Source: Diploptera punctata
Lineage: Eukaryota > Arthropoda > Insecta > Blattodea > Blaberidae
Length of the DNA: 64,000 bases
Direction: 5' to 3'
NCBI GenBank assembly: GCA_030220185.1
Contig: JASPKZ010001230.1
Coordinates: forward strand, 682,001-746,000
The position numbers and the translations under genes were made by a program. Position 1 is the stretch's first letter, and the number at the start of each line of letters is the position of its first letter. Shown piece after piece: positions 1 to 12,817 of this stretch. Below the pieces are notes generated by a model that saw only the letters and a program-made list of their open reading frames with translations, was not told where the DNA came from and ran no database searches.

Positions 1-579
1 CTACGATTATTCTCTCATTCCAGAAACATTTAAGAAATTGTAAAATTATATATTAACACATAATATTGTTAATAACTATTGTATACTAATATATGCATAA
101 TTAAAATTATATTTAACTTCTAACTCACTATACAGTCTTTGCAGATCTGCAAACTTGTGAGTTAAAAACAATAAGATATTATTTTAAATTTGACTGTGAC
201 TCTTAAGATGACGAGATGCACTAAACATACTGATGTAAATCAACTGTCTAGTATGTAATCTGAACTTGAGAATTGTTTATGTAAAACAGATGTTTAAGGA
301 AGACTTGCTGATGCTGCATTATTATCGTTTGGTAGGAAGTGGTACAAGTATTAAAACATTCGGTTTTATTTGGAAGTGATATCTTATAACAAAACTATTT
401 CGTCAAAGTTTTCAGGGTACAATACACTGAATAAAAAGTTATTTTAAGACTGAAATTAGTAATTATAACCTAATAAAAATGTATACCAGTTTATTCAATT
501 AATGATGAAAGAGTTTTTATTATATAATATTGCATTTAAACTGTAATAAAAAATTTGTAACAAAATAAATAATTTGTTT

Positions 580-999
580 TAAAAAAGGGCAGAAGATTAC
601 GAGTATTTGAGAATAAAGTTCTTAGGAAAATTTTTGGATCACAAAGAGATGAACAGACAGGTGAATGGAGAAAACTACATAATAGTGAGCTACATGATCT
701 GTATAGGAAGCCAGATATAATAAAATCAGTTAAGTCTCGTAGGCTGCGATGGGCAGGAAATGTGGCACGTATGGAGGATGAAAGAGGTGCTTGGAAATTT
801 CTGGTAGGAAAACCAGAGGGAAAACGCCCAGTTGGAAGACTAAGAATGAGGTGGGAGAATAACATTATACATGATTTGAGGGAAGTAGATTATACAGGGG
901 ATAACTGGAAAACGCTAGCTCGGGATGGGATGTATGGAGAGCTTATGTCCGCGCTGCCATGAACATACAGGTTCCACAGAGCCAGTGAGTGAGTTAGTT
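580..999 (+). pseudogene. LINE family A, 5'-truncated 3' end of ORF2
   Basis: The plus strand reads the post-reverse-transcriptase end of a non-LTR retrotransposon ORF2: RRLRWAGNVARMEDERGAWK, then KPEGKRPVGRLRMRWENNI and REVDYTGDNWKTLARD. A perfect 15-bp target duplication (565-579 and 1000-1014) defines the 420-bp insertion. The 3' end is GCCAGTGAGTGAGTTAGTT with no poly-A. Other copies are at 7252, 8466, 11970, 26330, 39710, 54125, 55140 and 62690. Confidence 0.88.
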
Positions 1000-1014
1000 A
1001 TAAATAATTTGTTT

Positions 1015-2250
1015 AATAATTCACAGTAAACGTAAGTAACAGAGATCTATACTTCTCACTTCAGCAATAAAATTTGATAAATAAATATCTACTGCGTAAG
1101 AATTGAAATATCACCACTTTTATAAATTTACGGTACTGTTCCATTAAACAGAACATATAATAATCTATTCGATTTAATGCCAGTTGAAAAAGTCACTGAT
1201 GAAGCTCTTTCAATAAAGTACGCGCGCGACCTTGGTCGTGAAATGAATCTGCTGCGTCGTGGACCCGCGTGTTTTTTACGAAAATAGAATAAAAAAATTA
1301 TATTGTCTGAACTATTCAACTCTCCAAAAGGGTAATTGCTGGAAATTAATCCTTATTACGTAAGTAGTATCCTGTATTTTTTCCGTTTTCATTTTTTGAT
1401 ATGTACTGCAGTAAACCGCCATAAAACAGAAAATTGACAACGAAAATTAAAATATCCTAATTATAAAAATAACACCCTTAAACTACATGATATCACCTAT
1501 ATAAATATGTTTGAAACAAATTTTTGCTGTTTACTGTTTCAGAAATATCAGTTAGTAAACATTTTAGTTTATCATATTTACGATAATTTTAGATCACCAT
1601 AACTACGAACCTATAAATGATAAAAATTAAATTTCTGTATTAATACGTTTATAAATGTATTCACTATATTTAGGGATACATAAAATTAAAAAAATAAATT
1701 GCAAGATTTTTTGCTGTCCGATTTGATATAGATTGTCCCTACCATATCCTCAACTTCAGGCATAATTTTTGCAAGCCTACCTGCTCCCCTATCATGTGCA
1801 AAACTCCCATTTTCTTTCAAGTGCTGATGTCCCTTGTGAATGTGCAATTTTCAAGGTGCCTTTGACCAAGATACTGTTTTTTTATACAAGCATGCAGTCT
1901 CCTGTGCACTGCCGTAAGCATTACTATAAATGAAATGCATATCCACATACTGTTCATTACTGTAAGATTGTTCCATGTTGAATACTGCAGCACAACTAAT
2001 GTACTACTGATACCTAATCAGACAGTGTGCAGAATCCTGTTAGTTTGATTACATTCCACCTCTCGGCAATGTTCAGTTGTGTAAACACAGAGCAAACCTG
2101 GAACTGCTTCAAGTGCTCAACGAGAAAAATGTATACAATGTTAATAAATAATATAGTCAGTGGCAGACCATAATCATACATTCACCAATTACTCACAAAC
2201 GGTTTTTTTTAGAACCCATGTTTACTGAGACTTTTCTATGATGTAAAATC
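1015..2250. other. Unannotated AT-rich intergenic sequence
   Basis: I see no gene, conserved protein segment or recognised repeat here. Confidence 0.4.
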
Positions 2251-2252
2251 TC

Positions 2253-3935
2253 CAGCTCAACTGCACTTCTACTTACTCTTGATTTTTTAGTTTATTGTTG
2301 TAAACTATAGCTCTTCTTCTATATTTACCAACATTTTTTAATATTTTAAACTTTTTCAAAAACATTTTATAACATTATTAGACAATTTTCAAGTATTTAT
2401 TTAAATACGCAAATCACAATATTATTACACTGTTAGACAATATTGTGATATTAACTGCCATTTTCTCCACAGTGTAATATTACTTAGTCTATGATTTTTC
2501 TATCGCTGGTTAGTATGGCGTTAGGAAGTGATAAGTTAGTGTACGCCCATTTTAAATAAATGTTTGGTAATTTTAATATTATTAATATATTTCTTTAACA
2601 TAGAATTGGGGATTTATTGCAAAGATTGGTCATTTAAATTTCATAGCGTCGTGTTGCCATCTAGCATAAGCTGTATGAACTTTAGTATGATATAGATGAT
2701 GATCAATATGTGGCAAGGGTAATAATCAATATGTGCTTCGATGGTGGGTTATCGCTGGCTCTGTAAACTCTGGCGCATGCGCACTGTTGTTCTATGAGAG
2801 TAAAATAAGAGAATCTGTGCACGGTATTTCAAAATCTGTATCACATGATGGAAACTTGAGCCCCATATTGTTTTTAGTCATATTCCTGTTCCAAGTGTAG
2901 CCTATATATATATATATCCATCCATGGTAATTCTGCCCGAGAGCAGGTCTTTCACTGCAATCATAGCATTTTCATGTCCACCACTGTGGTCTCGAGGTAG
3001 CATGCTGCCTTGTCACACAGCGGGCCCAGGTTCAATCCCCGGTTGGGATAGTTTTTCTGGGTGAGGTTTTTATCGGGGTTTTTGCTCATCTGTAAGACAA
3101 ATGTCAGGAAAACTTTAAGGCCAAAACGGTCCCCGAAATCATGTGGCATAATACAAACATTTGCAATAAATTCCCAAATGTTTATAAGAAATAGATGTAT
3201 ACCAACTTCTATCTTCCTAACGTAACAAAATTAATTACATGCATATAATTTAATAAACTATGACTAACTTGTCCCATTGGAACCTAACAAAATGAAGTTA
3301 ATTTGGAAAAACTGCACGTAAACTAGCGTGAAATATCTTCATTAATTTGGAAAAACTGCACTTAAACTAGCGTGAAATATCTTCAAAGTCCTATAGAACA
3401 ACAGTGCGCATGTGCCAGAGTTTATAGAGCCAACGATAACCCACAATCGAACCACATATCGATTACCATCCTTGATTACCATCTGTCGCTATGAAATTTA
3501 AATGACCAATATTTGCAATAAATCCCCAAATCTATGTCAAAAAAAATATATTAATAATATTAAAATTACCAAATGTTTATTAAAAATGGATGTACACTTA
3601 CATATCACTCCCTAACGCTGATCCAACCAGCGATAACTCAAAACAGCGATAGAAAAATCATAGACTAAGTAATATACTCTGTGGAGAAAATAGCAGTTAG
3701 CATTACAATATTGTCTAACAGTCATAATTAGCATCACAATATTGTCTAACAGTGTCATAATATTGTGATTTGCATATTTAAATAAATACTTCAAAATTGT
3801 CTAATAATGTTATAAAAATTGTTTGGAAAAATTTAAAATATTAAATGATGTTAGTAAATACAGAAGAAGAGCTATAGTTTGTTTGTAACATTATAACTGA
3901 AAAATCAAGCACTAGTAGAAATGCAGTTGAGCCGT
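2253..3935. repeat. Large inverted repeat X (about 550-bp arms)
   Basis: The left arm (about 2253-2805) is the reverse complement of the right arm (about 3393-3935) with small gaps. Both hold the sequence around TCATAGACTAAGTAATAT and the GCGCATGCGC palindrome. The loop holds SINE-1 at 2960-3155. Right-arm-like copies occur at 48727-49410 and 51185-51500. I see no coding capacity, so it is probably a non-autonomous element. Confidence 0.75.
2960..3155 (+). repeat. SINE-1 copy (tRNA-like head)
   Basis: The tRNA-like head has box A-like GTGGTCTCGAGGTAGCATG and box B GGTTCAATCCC. A body ending in GGCCAAAACGGTCCCCGAA follows. The same unit occurs in reverse at 13808-14190, 29830-30195 and 37555-37750. 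A short piece of another LINE 3' end (CTGCCCGAGAGCAGGTCTTT, also at 37082 and 56575) abuts it at 2934. Confidence 0.7.
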
Positions 3936-3949
3936 TAATTTTTTGAAAT

Positions 3950-5140
3950 ATGGTTTGGAATTAATTGCAAATATTGGTAACATTTATTTCACTGCCATCT
4001 AGTAGGAATTACATAAGCATTCGCATATCTCATTCATGCGAACTGCGATTCTGTAGAACATCACTGATAGATACACAGCAATTTTTGTGTAAATATATAA
4101 ATGGAAAAAGTCCACTATTTATCTGCCATGAATTCTTCTAAGTTCTACAGAATCATAGTGCGCATGCACAAGTAGCTGTAATGGTTATTGTAGCTTCCGT
4201 TAGATGGCTCTGAAGTCGGCATTACCAACTTTTGGAATAAATTTCCAAACGTTTAAGAAAAATGGACGTAAACCAACTTCCCATTTCCTAACCTAACAAA
4301 ACAAATTACATGCATATTATGTAATAAATTATAAACTAATCTTGGATATACTTTCCTTTAGGTCCGGAGAAAATTTTTCTAAGTTCTATAGAATCGCAGT
4401 GCGCATGCGCTAGTGCTCCAATTATCCCAGGTAGATAAATGCAGCCTCCAGCAGTTGGCGGTGTATATATGTGAAATCAGTATGACCAACATTGACACAA
4501 AATTCCCAGAACTTGTCTAAAAATGTATAATTTATTTTACGTATCAAATCACTTTTAAAAAGCAAGGAACCTAAAAGCTAACCAAACCTAAATCAATTAC
4601 TGTAATACAAATCAATTACTCTAACGTAGGTGAAATCCAGGGAACGTGGAATCACATTTAAAAAGCAAGTTCGGGTTGTTGATGGTGGCTACGCTGGAAC
4701 ATAGGAAGTGGAGGGAAAAAGACAAAGAGCAGGAAGTAAGAAATGTAGCACGACCATGTTTTACGCAAATATATAAATATGGAAAAAAACTCGTTGGAAC
4801 ATTGGAATATGTTTAAAATGTGTTAAAAAGTGTTGCAAAATGTTTTGAAAGTGTTTAAGAGTGTTTAGTGCATCAGTGGAATAAGATATAAAATTGGAAA
4901 ATTTTTCGGACCTAAAGGAAAGTACAGCCCTAATCTTATGTACACTAACTTGTCTCATCGGAACCTAATAAAATGAAGTTAATTTCTTGAAATATGGTTT
5001 GGAATTATTTATGAATATTGGTAAAACCGATATGAGAGCCATCTAGCAGATGTTACATTAAGCATTTGCATGTCTGTGGAACTCGATTCACAATATTCGC
5101 ATATTTATATAAATATTTTAAAATTATAAGAAATGTTTAT
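3950..5140. repeat. Cluster of repeat family Z modules
   Basis: Tandem and inverted pieces of a dispersed repeat. Recurring blocks are CTAAGTTCTACAGAATCGCA, a GCGCATGCGC palindrome, a block around CCAAATGTTTA, and CCATTTCCTAACCTAACAAA. The same blocks recur at 41600-41766, 45850-46170, 46740-47420, 48100-48720 and 51505-52160. No open reading frame of note. Confidence 0.6.
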
Positions 5141-5144
5141 AAAA

Positions 5145-6095
5145 TGGGGCTGATGTTTCCATTAAGCGCAGTGAGAAATTTTTCTAAGTCCGAGGCAGAC
5201 ACCATGTGCATGCGCCAACAGGGTTTCATTTTCAAATTATTTCCCACCATTTACAACAATTTTACATTTTTTCTGATGATTATTTGAACATACTTTTCTA
5301 TGCTATTTAACTACATACGTAACATGAAGATGTGGCAGCCATATTGATTTTAAAGAATATTCTATACAACAGCAGTGCAGTCAACATAGGGTATGTACTT
5401 CAGAATTTCAGAACTTACTATTTATTTTTGGGCGTTGCATTCTTTTGCAGGTTAGAGTGCTTAAATTGCATTAGGTTAGCTTTTAGGTTGGTCTTTCACA
5501 GGTTAGACTACTGAATCAGTGACATAAGAATGTCATATGGAAAATCACACATACATACGGATAATCTTTCCATTAAGCGCAGTGAGAATTTTTTCTAAGT
5601 CCCAGGCAGACGCCACACGCATGCGCCAAACAAACGCAAAGCTGTTTACCCAATGGAATACCGCGAAGCAGTCAACATTATACAAGCTATTTAACAAACG
5701 TAAAAGCTAACCTAATGCAACTTAAGTACTGTAACCCTGTGAAAGACCAACCTAAAAGCTAACCTAACACAATTTAAGCACTCTACCCTGTGAAAGAATG
5801 CAACACCCAAATTAAATAGTAAGTTCTCAAATTCTGAAGTACATAACCTATGTTGGCTGCACTGTTGTTGTACTGAAAATTCTTTAAAATCAATATGGCT
5901 GCCACGTCTTCATGTTACGTATATAGTTAAATATCATAGAAAAATATGTTCAAATAATCGTTTAAAAAATTTAAAATTTGTTGTAAATGGTGGGAAATAA
6001 TTTGAAAATAAAAATCTGTTAGCGCATGCGCATCATGTCTGCCTCCGACTTAGAAAAATTTCTCACTGCGCTTAACAGAAACATGAGCCCAAACT
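5145..6095. repeat. Inverted repeat Y (about 380-bp arms)
   Basis: Arms at about 5145-5520 and 5715-6095 are near-perfect reverse complements. They begin and end with TTAAGCGCAGTGAGAAATTT and AGTCCGAGGCAGAC blocks. The 5561-5960 part is repeated directly at 47708-48095. It holds GCATGCGC-type palindromes and no protein signal. Confidence 0.72.
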
Positions 6096-6299
6096 CCTTC
6101 CTAGGACAAATTTAAGGTTAGAGTGAGAACATTTTGGTTAGTTTTTTTAGTTTAAGGCTTCAATAATGGGGTGTTTCTCTTGTGGTTGTCAATGAGAGTT
6201 GTATATGTAGGCTGTATCATGCAATTATATCCACTTACATTTGCTGGCACATGCGCATGGTGTCTACTTTGGGCTTAGAAAAAAATTCTGTATTACAAA

Positions 6300-7250
6300 A
6301 TGGAAACTGTATTAATGTTCCTTCTGTATATTCATCAAGAATTTGTACACTCGATTAAAAAGCATAATGTTATACAGTTTGACAAAATTCAAATCATGAA
6401 TACATAAAATAATCCATTGATGCCCTTGTCCATAGGGCATATAAAAAAGTTAGGTTAACATGAACTCTCTTATTTTCTTATCAAACATTTTCAAATACAA
6501 GTTTAAATTTGAACAGTGATAATTTAATTCCAAAAGAACAATCCTAAATATCTAATGCTACTGAATTTGAATATTTTGAAAACTGTAAATATACAACACA
6601 GAAAGAGCAAGTAGTTAAAGACAATACTCAAAAATTCTCCGATATATTGATTGAATATACATACTTATTTATAAATGGAATTAAAATAATCATACATTTT
6701 CACATATAAATTATTTGTATCATATAAATAACGCTTAAATGTTTAGTCGGCATTTCAAGTTGTTCTACGTAACCTAGCACATGTAAAACATGCAAAATTG
6801 CATATTATAATGAGTAATTGTATATAATACGTAGGTAGATAAAATATTTACTTGAATTTCCGCTATTTGGAAAATAAAGTTCAATCTTCCTTGTCCTTTT
6901 CACAACTAAATAAATCAAAAAACCACACGCCTTCAGAAGAACATTTCCACCGCCAACTCCATTCCATAACTACACAGCGTTACCAACACCATAACATTTG
7001 AAGCATAAAATTTCTTTTAATTTTCAGAGTACAATAATAATATATTTAAAAGATTGGTAAATATTTCATAAGATTAAACTTATAAGCATTAAAAACAAAT
7101 TTATAAATACAATTTTCACAAATAATAAATAATTGTTAGCTTTTATTATGTTGGTAATCCACAGAATCTATCGTTGAAAGAGGCCATTTTAGAACATTTC
7201 TGATGCACTGAATATCTACAACAGATTCATTGGAAAAGTCAAAGAGAAGA
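6300..7250. other. Unannotated AT-rich sequence
   Basis: I see no gene or recognised repeat in this stretch. Confidence 0.4.
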
Positions 7251-7251
7251 G

Positions 7252-7343
7252 CTTAATTAACTGGCACTATCGAACGTTATCTCTGATCGAACATGTAGGT
7301 TCATGAACACAAACTCTCCATACATCCCTATCCTGAGCTAATG
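7252..7343 (-). pseudogene. LINE family A 3'-end fragment
   Basis: The minus strand reads DWKTLAQDRDVWRVCVHEP and ends with the family A 3' sequence (CGATAGTGCCAGTTAATTAA). LINE B abuts it exactly at the ATG-repeat tail, which suggests LINE B inserted into this older copy. Confidence 0.75.
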
Positions 7344-8142
7344 TTTTCCAATCATCATCATCATAGTACATTCACGAATTTAGGCCATTTGTTGACCTGT
7401 TTCGGCCTCAAGAGAAACACCATCCAGAAGTCTTTTGTGTGGACGTCCTGGTCTTCTTCTTTCTGTAGGTTGATATCTTAACATTAGTTTGGGTATTCTG
7501 TGATCTTCCATTCGATGAACATGTTGTATCCATCTTGACTTATAATCAGAAATTTTGTTTTCTAAAGATTCCATGTGTAATTCTTCTAAGATGTCTTCAT
7601 TTTTTTTTTTTTTTGTGATCTAGTAGTGTGTATCCTGCAGTCCTCCGAAGATATCTCATTTCAGCAGATCTAAGTCTCTGTATATCCTTCTGTTTCAACG
7701 TCCATACTTCGCTACCATACAAAAGAGTTGGAAGAGCCAGTGTTTTATACACTTTCAGTCTTGAATGCTTTTGGACTAACTGTGGCTTGAAGATAGAATT
7801 TATTAACCCTAAAATTCTTAAAAATTTAGATATTTTTGCATTTACATCCTTTTCTTCTTCATATGAGATATTGCATCCTAGATATGTAAAATTATTCACC
7901 TGCTCCAAAATTTTATTGTCCAGTACAATTTTATTTCTGACAGGATCTACACCTTGAAATGTCATAATTTTTGTTTTTTCTGTAGATATCTTTAATCCAT
8001 ATTCTTCTGTAATTTTGTTAAGTTCATACAGACCTTTCTGTAGATTATCTTCGGAATTTGCTATTATTATATTTGGTCATCTGCAAACAATAGGGTGTTT
8101 AATTTTCTATTTTCTGATATTCTTATTCCAAATTTATATGTT
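7344..8142 (-). pseudogene. LINE family B, C-terminal ORF2
   Basis: The minus strand reads RISENRKLNTLLFADDQ (reverse transcriptase active-site box), then a stop, then GLKISTEKTKIMTFQG, FTYLGCNISYEEEKDVN, LPTLLYGSEVWTLKQKD and HVHRMEDHRIPKLMLRYQP. This is the end of a reverse transcriptase plus the usual C-terminal tail. The 3' end is an ATG-type microsatellite at about 7344-7357. A 12-base T-run at 7601-7612 (poly-K) and a stop near the active site show decay. Confidence 0.8.
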
Positions 8143-8144
8143 TC

Positions 8145-8465
8145 GTTCCAGCAACATTGCTGTGGGTCGTCATATTTCAATTCCTTCTGGATTTTTTCGT
8201 GTTGAGACTTGAAAGTAGTTTTGAAGTTCCTTAGGACAGGTTACTGGCCCGACGCTAAGTAGTCCAGTGGTAGGGCTGCTACCTTTTAGTGTCTGGACAG
8301 ACATTAGGATACCGCATTTACTCAGTACCTGATGGAACGGTTATACCGCCGTGACTCGGTCCTCAGAGCCCCGTTTGTGAAAACAGGTTGTACCACGAGA
8401 AGGTGAGGATGAGAATTGGGTAGGAGAGGTTATACACACGTCACTACCCCTTACAACCCCTATAT
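8145..8465 (-). repeat. Unclassified interspersed repeat next to LINE A
   Basis: A moderately GC-rich block between LINE B and LINE A contains AGTAGTCCAGTGGTAGGGC and reads RGTTCFHKRGSEDRVTAV-like sequence on the minus strand. I see it only once here but its composition is repeat-like. Confidence 0.35.
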
Positions 8466-9965
8466 AATCTACTTCCCCTCAAATCTTAGTTAATGTTATT
8501 CTCCCACCTCATTCCTGGTTTACCCACTGGGTGTTTTCCCTCTAGTTTTCCTACATGAAGCTTCCATGCACGTCATTCATTCCCCATTAGTGCCACATTT
8601 CCTGCCCATCGCAGTCTATGAGACTTAACTGTTCTTATATCTGGCTTCCTATAAAGACCTTGTAGTTCACTGTTATGCAGTCTTCTCCATTCACCTGTCT
8701 GTTCATCTCTCTTTGGTCCAAAAATGTTCCTAAGGACTTTATTTTCAAATACTCGCAATCTCCTTTCCACCCTTAAAGTAAGAGTCCATGTTTCGAATCC
8801 ATATAATCAGTTTAACGTTTTTTGAAAGGAGTTGGGACATCAAGAGTCTCTGCAATGCATAATAGCACGCATTCAGAATTGAGCCTGTGTTTAATTTCTT
8901 TGTGCATCTCATTCCTATTTGTGATTATTGTTCCTAGGTATTTGAATTCAGCCACTTCCTCAAAATTTCCCTCATTTTTGTCATTAGCTGTCCATTTCCA
9001 TTATATACTGTATTTCTACGTGTGACCATATATTTAGTTTTATTTATATTTACTTCCAGTCCTAATTCCTTAGTGTTACTCAATAGTGTGTGCGTGTTGT
9101 CCTTTAGTATCTCCTCGCTATCGGCCAATAATACTACATCGTCAGCATAAACTAACAGCTTATTAATATCATTGAGTTGTAAGCCTTCCTCATTCTCTAA
9201 AGATGTAATGGCATGCTCTAGTACAAAATTAAACAGTAGAGGAGATAGTGCATTTCCTTGCTTCAACCCATTCTGGATTTCAAAAGTGTCCGAAAACTGT
9301 TTGCCTACACGCACCTTGCTCTTTGTGCCATTTAGACACATTCGTATAAGTCTAACTAACTTTTTAGGAATTCCGAACTCCAGCAGGATACTATATAACT
9401 TCTCCCTCTTAATTGAATCATATGCTTTCTTGAAGTCTACATATAGTTGATGTACAGTACTACTATATTCCCATTTCGTTTCTAAAATCTGTCTTATACT
9501 AAAAATCTGATCTGTTGTAGACCTGTTTCTTCTAAATGAACATTGATGATCTCCTAGGATATCATTGATATAAGGAGTAAATCTGCTTACAAATATATTT
9601 GTTAGAATTTTGTACGAAATTGAGAGTAATGAGAAGCCCCTGTAGTTGTTGCAATCAGTTTTAGCTCCTTCCTTATAAATTGGTACGATAATCGATTATT
9701 TCCATTCATCTGGAAGTGCCTCTTTATCCCAAATGATATTAAGCAACTGGCGTATCTTAACAATCAATTTTTCTCCCCCTGATTTTATCAGTTATGCTCG
9801 GATCTCTTCTAAACCTAATGCTTTATACAGCTTCAATTTTTCTATCGCCATTTGAACCTCTTATGCGCTTGGTTCTGCGACTAGCACCTCTGCTATCTAC
9901 AAATTATCCTCTTCAATATCCTATTTTGTATGTACATTTAATAGCTGATTAACGTAACTTTTCCA
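8466..9965 (-). pseudogene. LINE family A, reverse transcriptase to 3' part
   Basis: The minus strand encodes, in order, the fingers region (NQLLNVH, then EVQMAIEKLKLYKALG), NGLKQGNALSPLLFNFVLEH, the active site LLVYADDVVLLADS, and the C-terminal tail RRLRVFENKVLRNIFGPKRD up to REVDY. Stops and frameshifts are scattered. It joins an oppositely oriented upstream part of the same element at 9966. Confidence 0.88.
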
Positions 9966-10553
9966 TTTGAACCAGATAGATCAAATATTAGTAGACAAAC
10001 GCTGGCACAGTAGCATCATCGATGTTAGATCAGTTAGAGGGAGAGACTGCAATTCGGATCATCATCTGGTCAGGGTAAAAATCAGACAACGGCTATCGCG
10101 TATGAGAAGAACGAACGCTAAATATGATTCTGAAACTTTTGATTTAAAAAACTAGTACTGAATTCTTCAGATGAAAATGTGGCAAACGAAGAAGAAACTA
10201 ATATAAATAAAGAATGGGAGGCTATAAGAGATACTATTAAATTGTTAGCATAAGAAAGCATTGGTTATTTAAAAAAAGAGGCAAAACAAGAAATGGTTTG
10301 ATGATGGATGTGCCGAAATTGTAAAGAAAAGAGAGCTAGCAAAAATTAAATGGTAACACGAGCCAAATGAGGTAAATTTAGAGCAATTCGGTAGTATTAG
10401 AAGGGAAACCACGAGGTTACTAAAGAGTAAAAAGAGGGAATATTTGAGAGAGAAGATCAATGATTTTGAAATTAATACCAAAAATAGGAACATTAGAGAA
10501 TTATATCAGGGAATTAGAATAGAGAAGAAAGGGTTTCAGGCTAGAACAAAGAG
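9966..10553 (+). pseudogene. LINE family A, inverted 5' part (endonuclease end and linker)
   Basis: The plus strand reads NQIDQILVDKRWHSSIIDVR, then RDCNSDHHLVRVKIRQRL, the C-terminal motif of an APE-type endonuclease (SDH). A linker ending ELYQGIRIEKKGFQART follows. In an intact element this immediately precedes the reverse transcriptase, which here lies on the other strand starting at 9965. The arrangement fits a 5' inversion by twin priming. Confidence 0.82.
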
Positions 10554-10918
10554 AAGACCTTAGTAATATTAATTGAGACCTGCACAGATTCATAACTGTA
10601 AAAACAAAGTGAACTTGTGCGCATTTTAGTTTAATAATATACTAAGATTATAAGCGTTGTAAAGCGGTGTCGTTAGTGGGTAAACGCTGAGCGATGTTCT
10701 TATAGATATTCTTGGCCAGGGATTACTTCTTTTGATCTATGTTCATAGCATTCAGACTAATTTCTCCATTGCAAAGTAATTGACATATTTCTACGTGATC
10801 GTTTGCGATGTTCTTAATACTTATTCAGGCGCACCTTCTCTCTATATTTATTATAAGCGTTGTGACATCAAACTCTGACGTCACACGTTATCATAAAGGA
10901 GGGTACACACGTTCAAAC

Positions 10919-11164
10919 ATTAATGAATGAGTCGATTCTTACATGGGAACTGCAGACAGAGACTAATCCCTGCTGCTGATTTCAAGAGTCATCCCTCTCA
11001 TCCTCAAACGACAACACGACTACCGGATTCTGTCGGCTGAGGATGAGAGGGTTGCCTCTTGAAAACTGCAGTTCCCATGTTTGAAAAATATGAACTAAGA
11101 TTAGAATCGACTCATTCATAAATTGAAGAACCTCATAATGTTATTTCCCATTAATAACTTATAA
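10919..11164 (+). mobile_element. Penelope-like fold-back element PLE-A
   Basis: A 10-bp target duplication (10909-10918 and 11165-11174) flanks it. Left and right arms are reverse complements around a loop near 11010-11035. The 3' terminus CCTCATAATGTTATTTCC is at 11131-11148. The plus strand carries a complete hammerhead core. Confidence 0.75.
11037..11074 (+). ncRNA. Hammerhead ribozyme motif in PLE-A
   Basis: Core CTGAGGA (11037-11043), helix II GAGAGG/CCTCTT, GAA at 11061-11063, helix III the palindrome AACTGCAGTT (11064-11073), predicted cleavage after C11074. All invariant positions are present. Helix III has no loop, so a dimer is more likely to fold than a monomer. Confidence 0.7.
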
Positions 11165-11699
11165 ACGTTCAAACGTGCTTCACAAGCATGTTCGAAACTG
11201 TGTATACAAACTTTGGTCAAAACAGCTTGAGGATTGATGGAAATTTCATCAAGCGTGATTGAACATGTCTATGGAAGCTTATGCAAGCTTAAGATTAAAT
11301 TAAAATGCTTCTTACCTCACCTCATATCCAGTCTTCTAATTAGACTGCGGTTTCAATGGCGGCTTCATCTTCAGAACTTTCTCGTCGCCTCGATTGTTCT
11401 CCGTCGACATTTTTAATTTTGAGAATAGGGAGTATTTATAAGTTTATTTGGCGGAGACAAGGGAACCACTCATTCATTTGTATTTTAATTCAATAATTAT
11501 TTATCGAAATTTCAAAATAATGCCCAGGCCCGGAGGGATGAACGAAATTACAACACATAATCTATGGTGTATACTTGGCATAATTACCTTGCATATATTT
11601 ATGCCTTCTCCAAGGCATGACAATCCTAGCAAGTCCTTAACCTACCAGATAGCTGCTGCAATTGCATCCATATATATTACTCGCAAATGTGTACGACCA

Positions 11700-11955
11700 T
11701 CTAATCAGTATAGAAGCAACATGTGGTCAGCATGTTGGCTCTTCCAGTCGTTATAGCTGGTTTTGTCAATCTGAACCTGCTACTAATTTTAGGTGTCCAG
11801 ATTCCTCATGATGTTGAGTGGGCACCGGTCCCATACTGCCCGAAATTCTATGAGTAAATATCTTTCCCCATGATGACTCGAGTCAGTGAAAGTCCCATAG
11901 CTCTTCACCAAGGCATCATGCCTTAAACGCTCGGCTATGGTTATTTTTACAATAT
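11700..11955 (-). repeat. SINE-3 copy
   Basis: The body GTGGGCACCGGTCCCATACT and the tRNA-like head (CCATAGCCGAGCG on the minus strand) match copies at 17526-17877, 39205-39650 and 46225-46530. Confidence 0.65.
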
Positions 11956-11969
11956 ATCGCCAGATTTCA

Positions 11970-12310
11970 TAGCCAAAGAGAGACGAACAGGCAGGTAAGT
12001 GGAGAAGGCTACATAACAGCAAAGCAGATGTAATAAGAACAATTAAAGTCTCATAGACTGTAATGGGCAGGACAAGTGGCAAAAATATGGATATGAAAAC
12101 TCTAGTAAGAAAACCAGAGGGTAGGTGAACCATGAATGAGGTGGAGTATAGGAAAACCAGATGGAAAGCACCCAATAGATAGGCCAATAATGAAGTGAAA
12201 AAATAACATGCACCTAGATTTGAGAGAAATAAATTATATAGGGGAAGATTGGAAAAATCTCAGAATAGGGATGTATGGAGAGCTTACATCAGCCAAAGCC
12301 AGTGAATCTT
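11970..12310 (+). pseudogene. LINE family A, decayed 3' part
   Basis: The plus strand holds the family A segments from RDEQAGKWRRLHNS to the REINYIGEDWKNL end, with an internal duplication and frameshifts. It ends near GCCAGTGAATC. Confidence 0.7.
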
Positions 12311-12817
12311 CATCTGTACTCAACATTTTCTAAACACAAACTGATGTTTGTGCAATAATGCTTATACATGTTGAGGTGACGGGTATTTATTTATACTTGC
12401 ACAAGCATAAGCTCGCTTGAACATGTGTACCCATTTCTACACCACTCCATTAAAAATAATGAAAACTCAGTTTGGTTAGTTTAGTTCATTAGTAATGTGC
12501 TTCTAATGTATTTCAAAATGTACATTTATACTCAACCTAGGTTGATCGGTAAATTTTAGTTTCACATTTTGAATCTTCGTTAATCAATTTGAGGATTCTA
12601 TGCCATGTATCAGTCTGCATGAATTCAAATAAAATAATCAAATCTAATCTAACCTATGTTTTTATTATAAATTTAATACATCTCACTTCAAATATAAAAA
12701 AAAAATCTTATCTAACCTAAATAAATATGTTGATAACTGGTTATAACAGAAACCTGAATGAACATGTTGGCAACCACATCTCTATAATGAATGTTATTCA
12801 ATAAGTACTGATATTTA

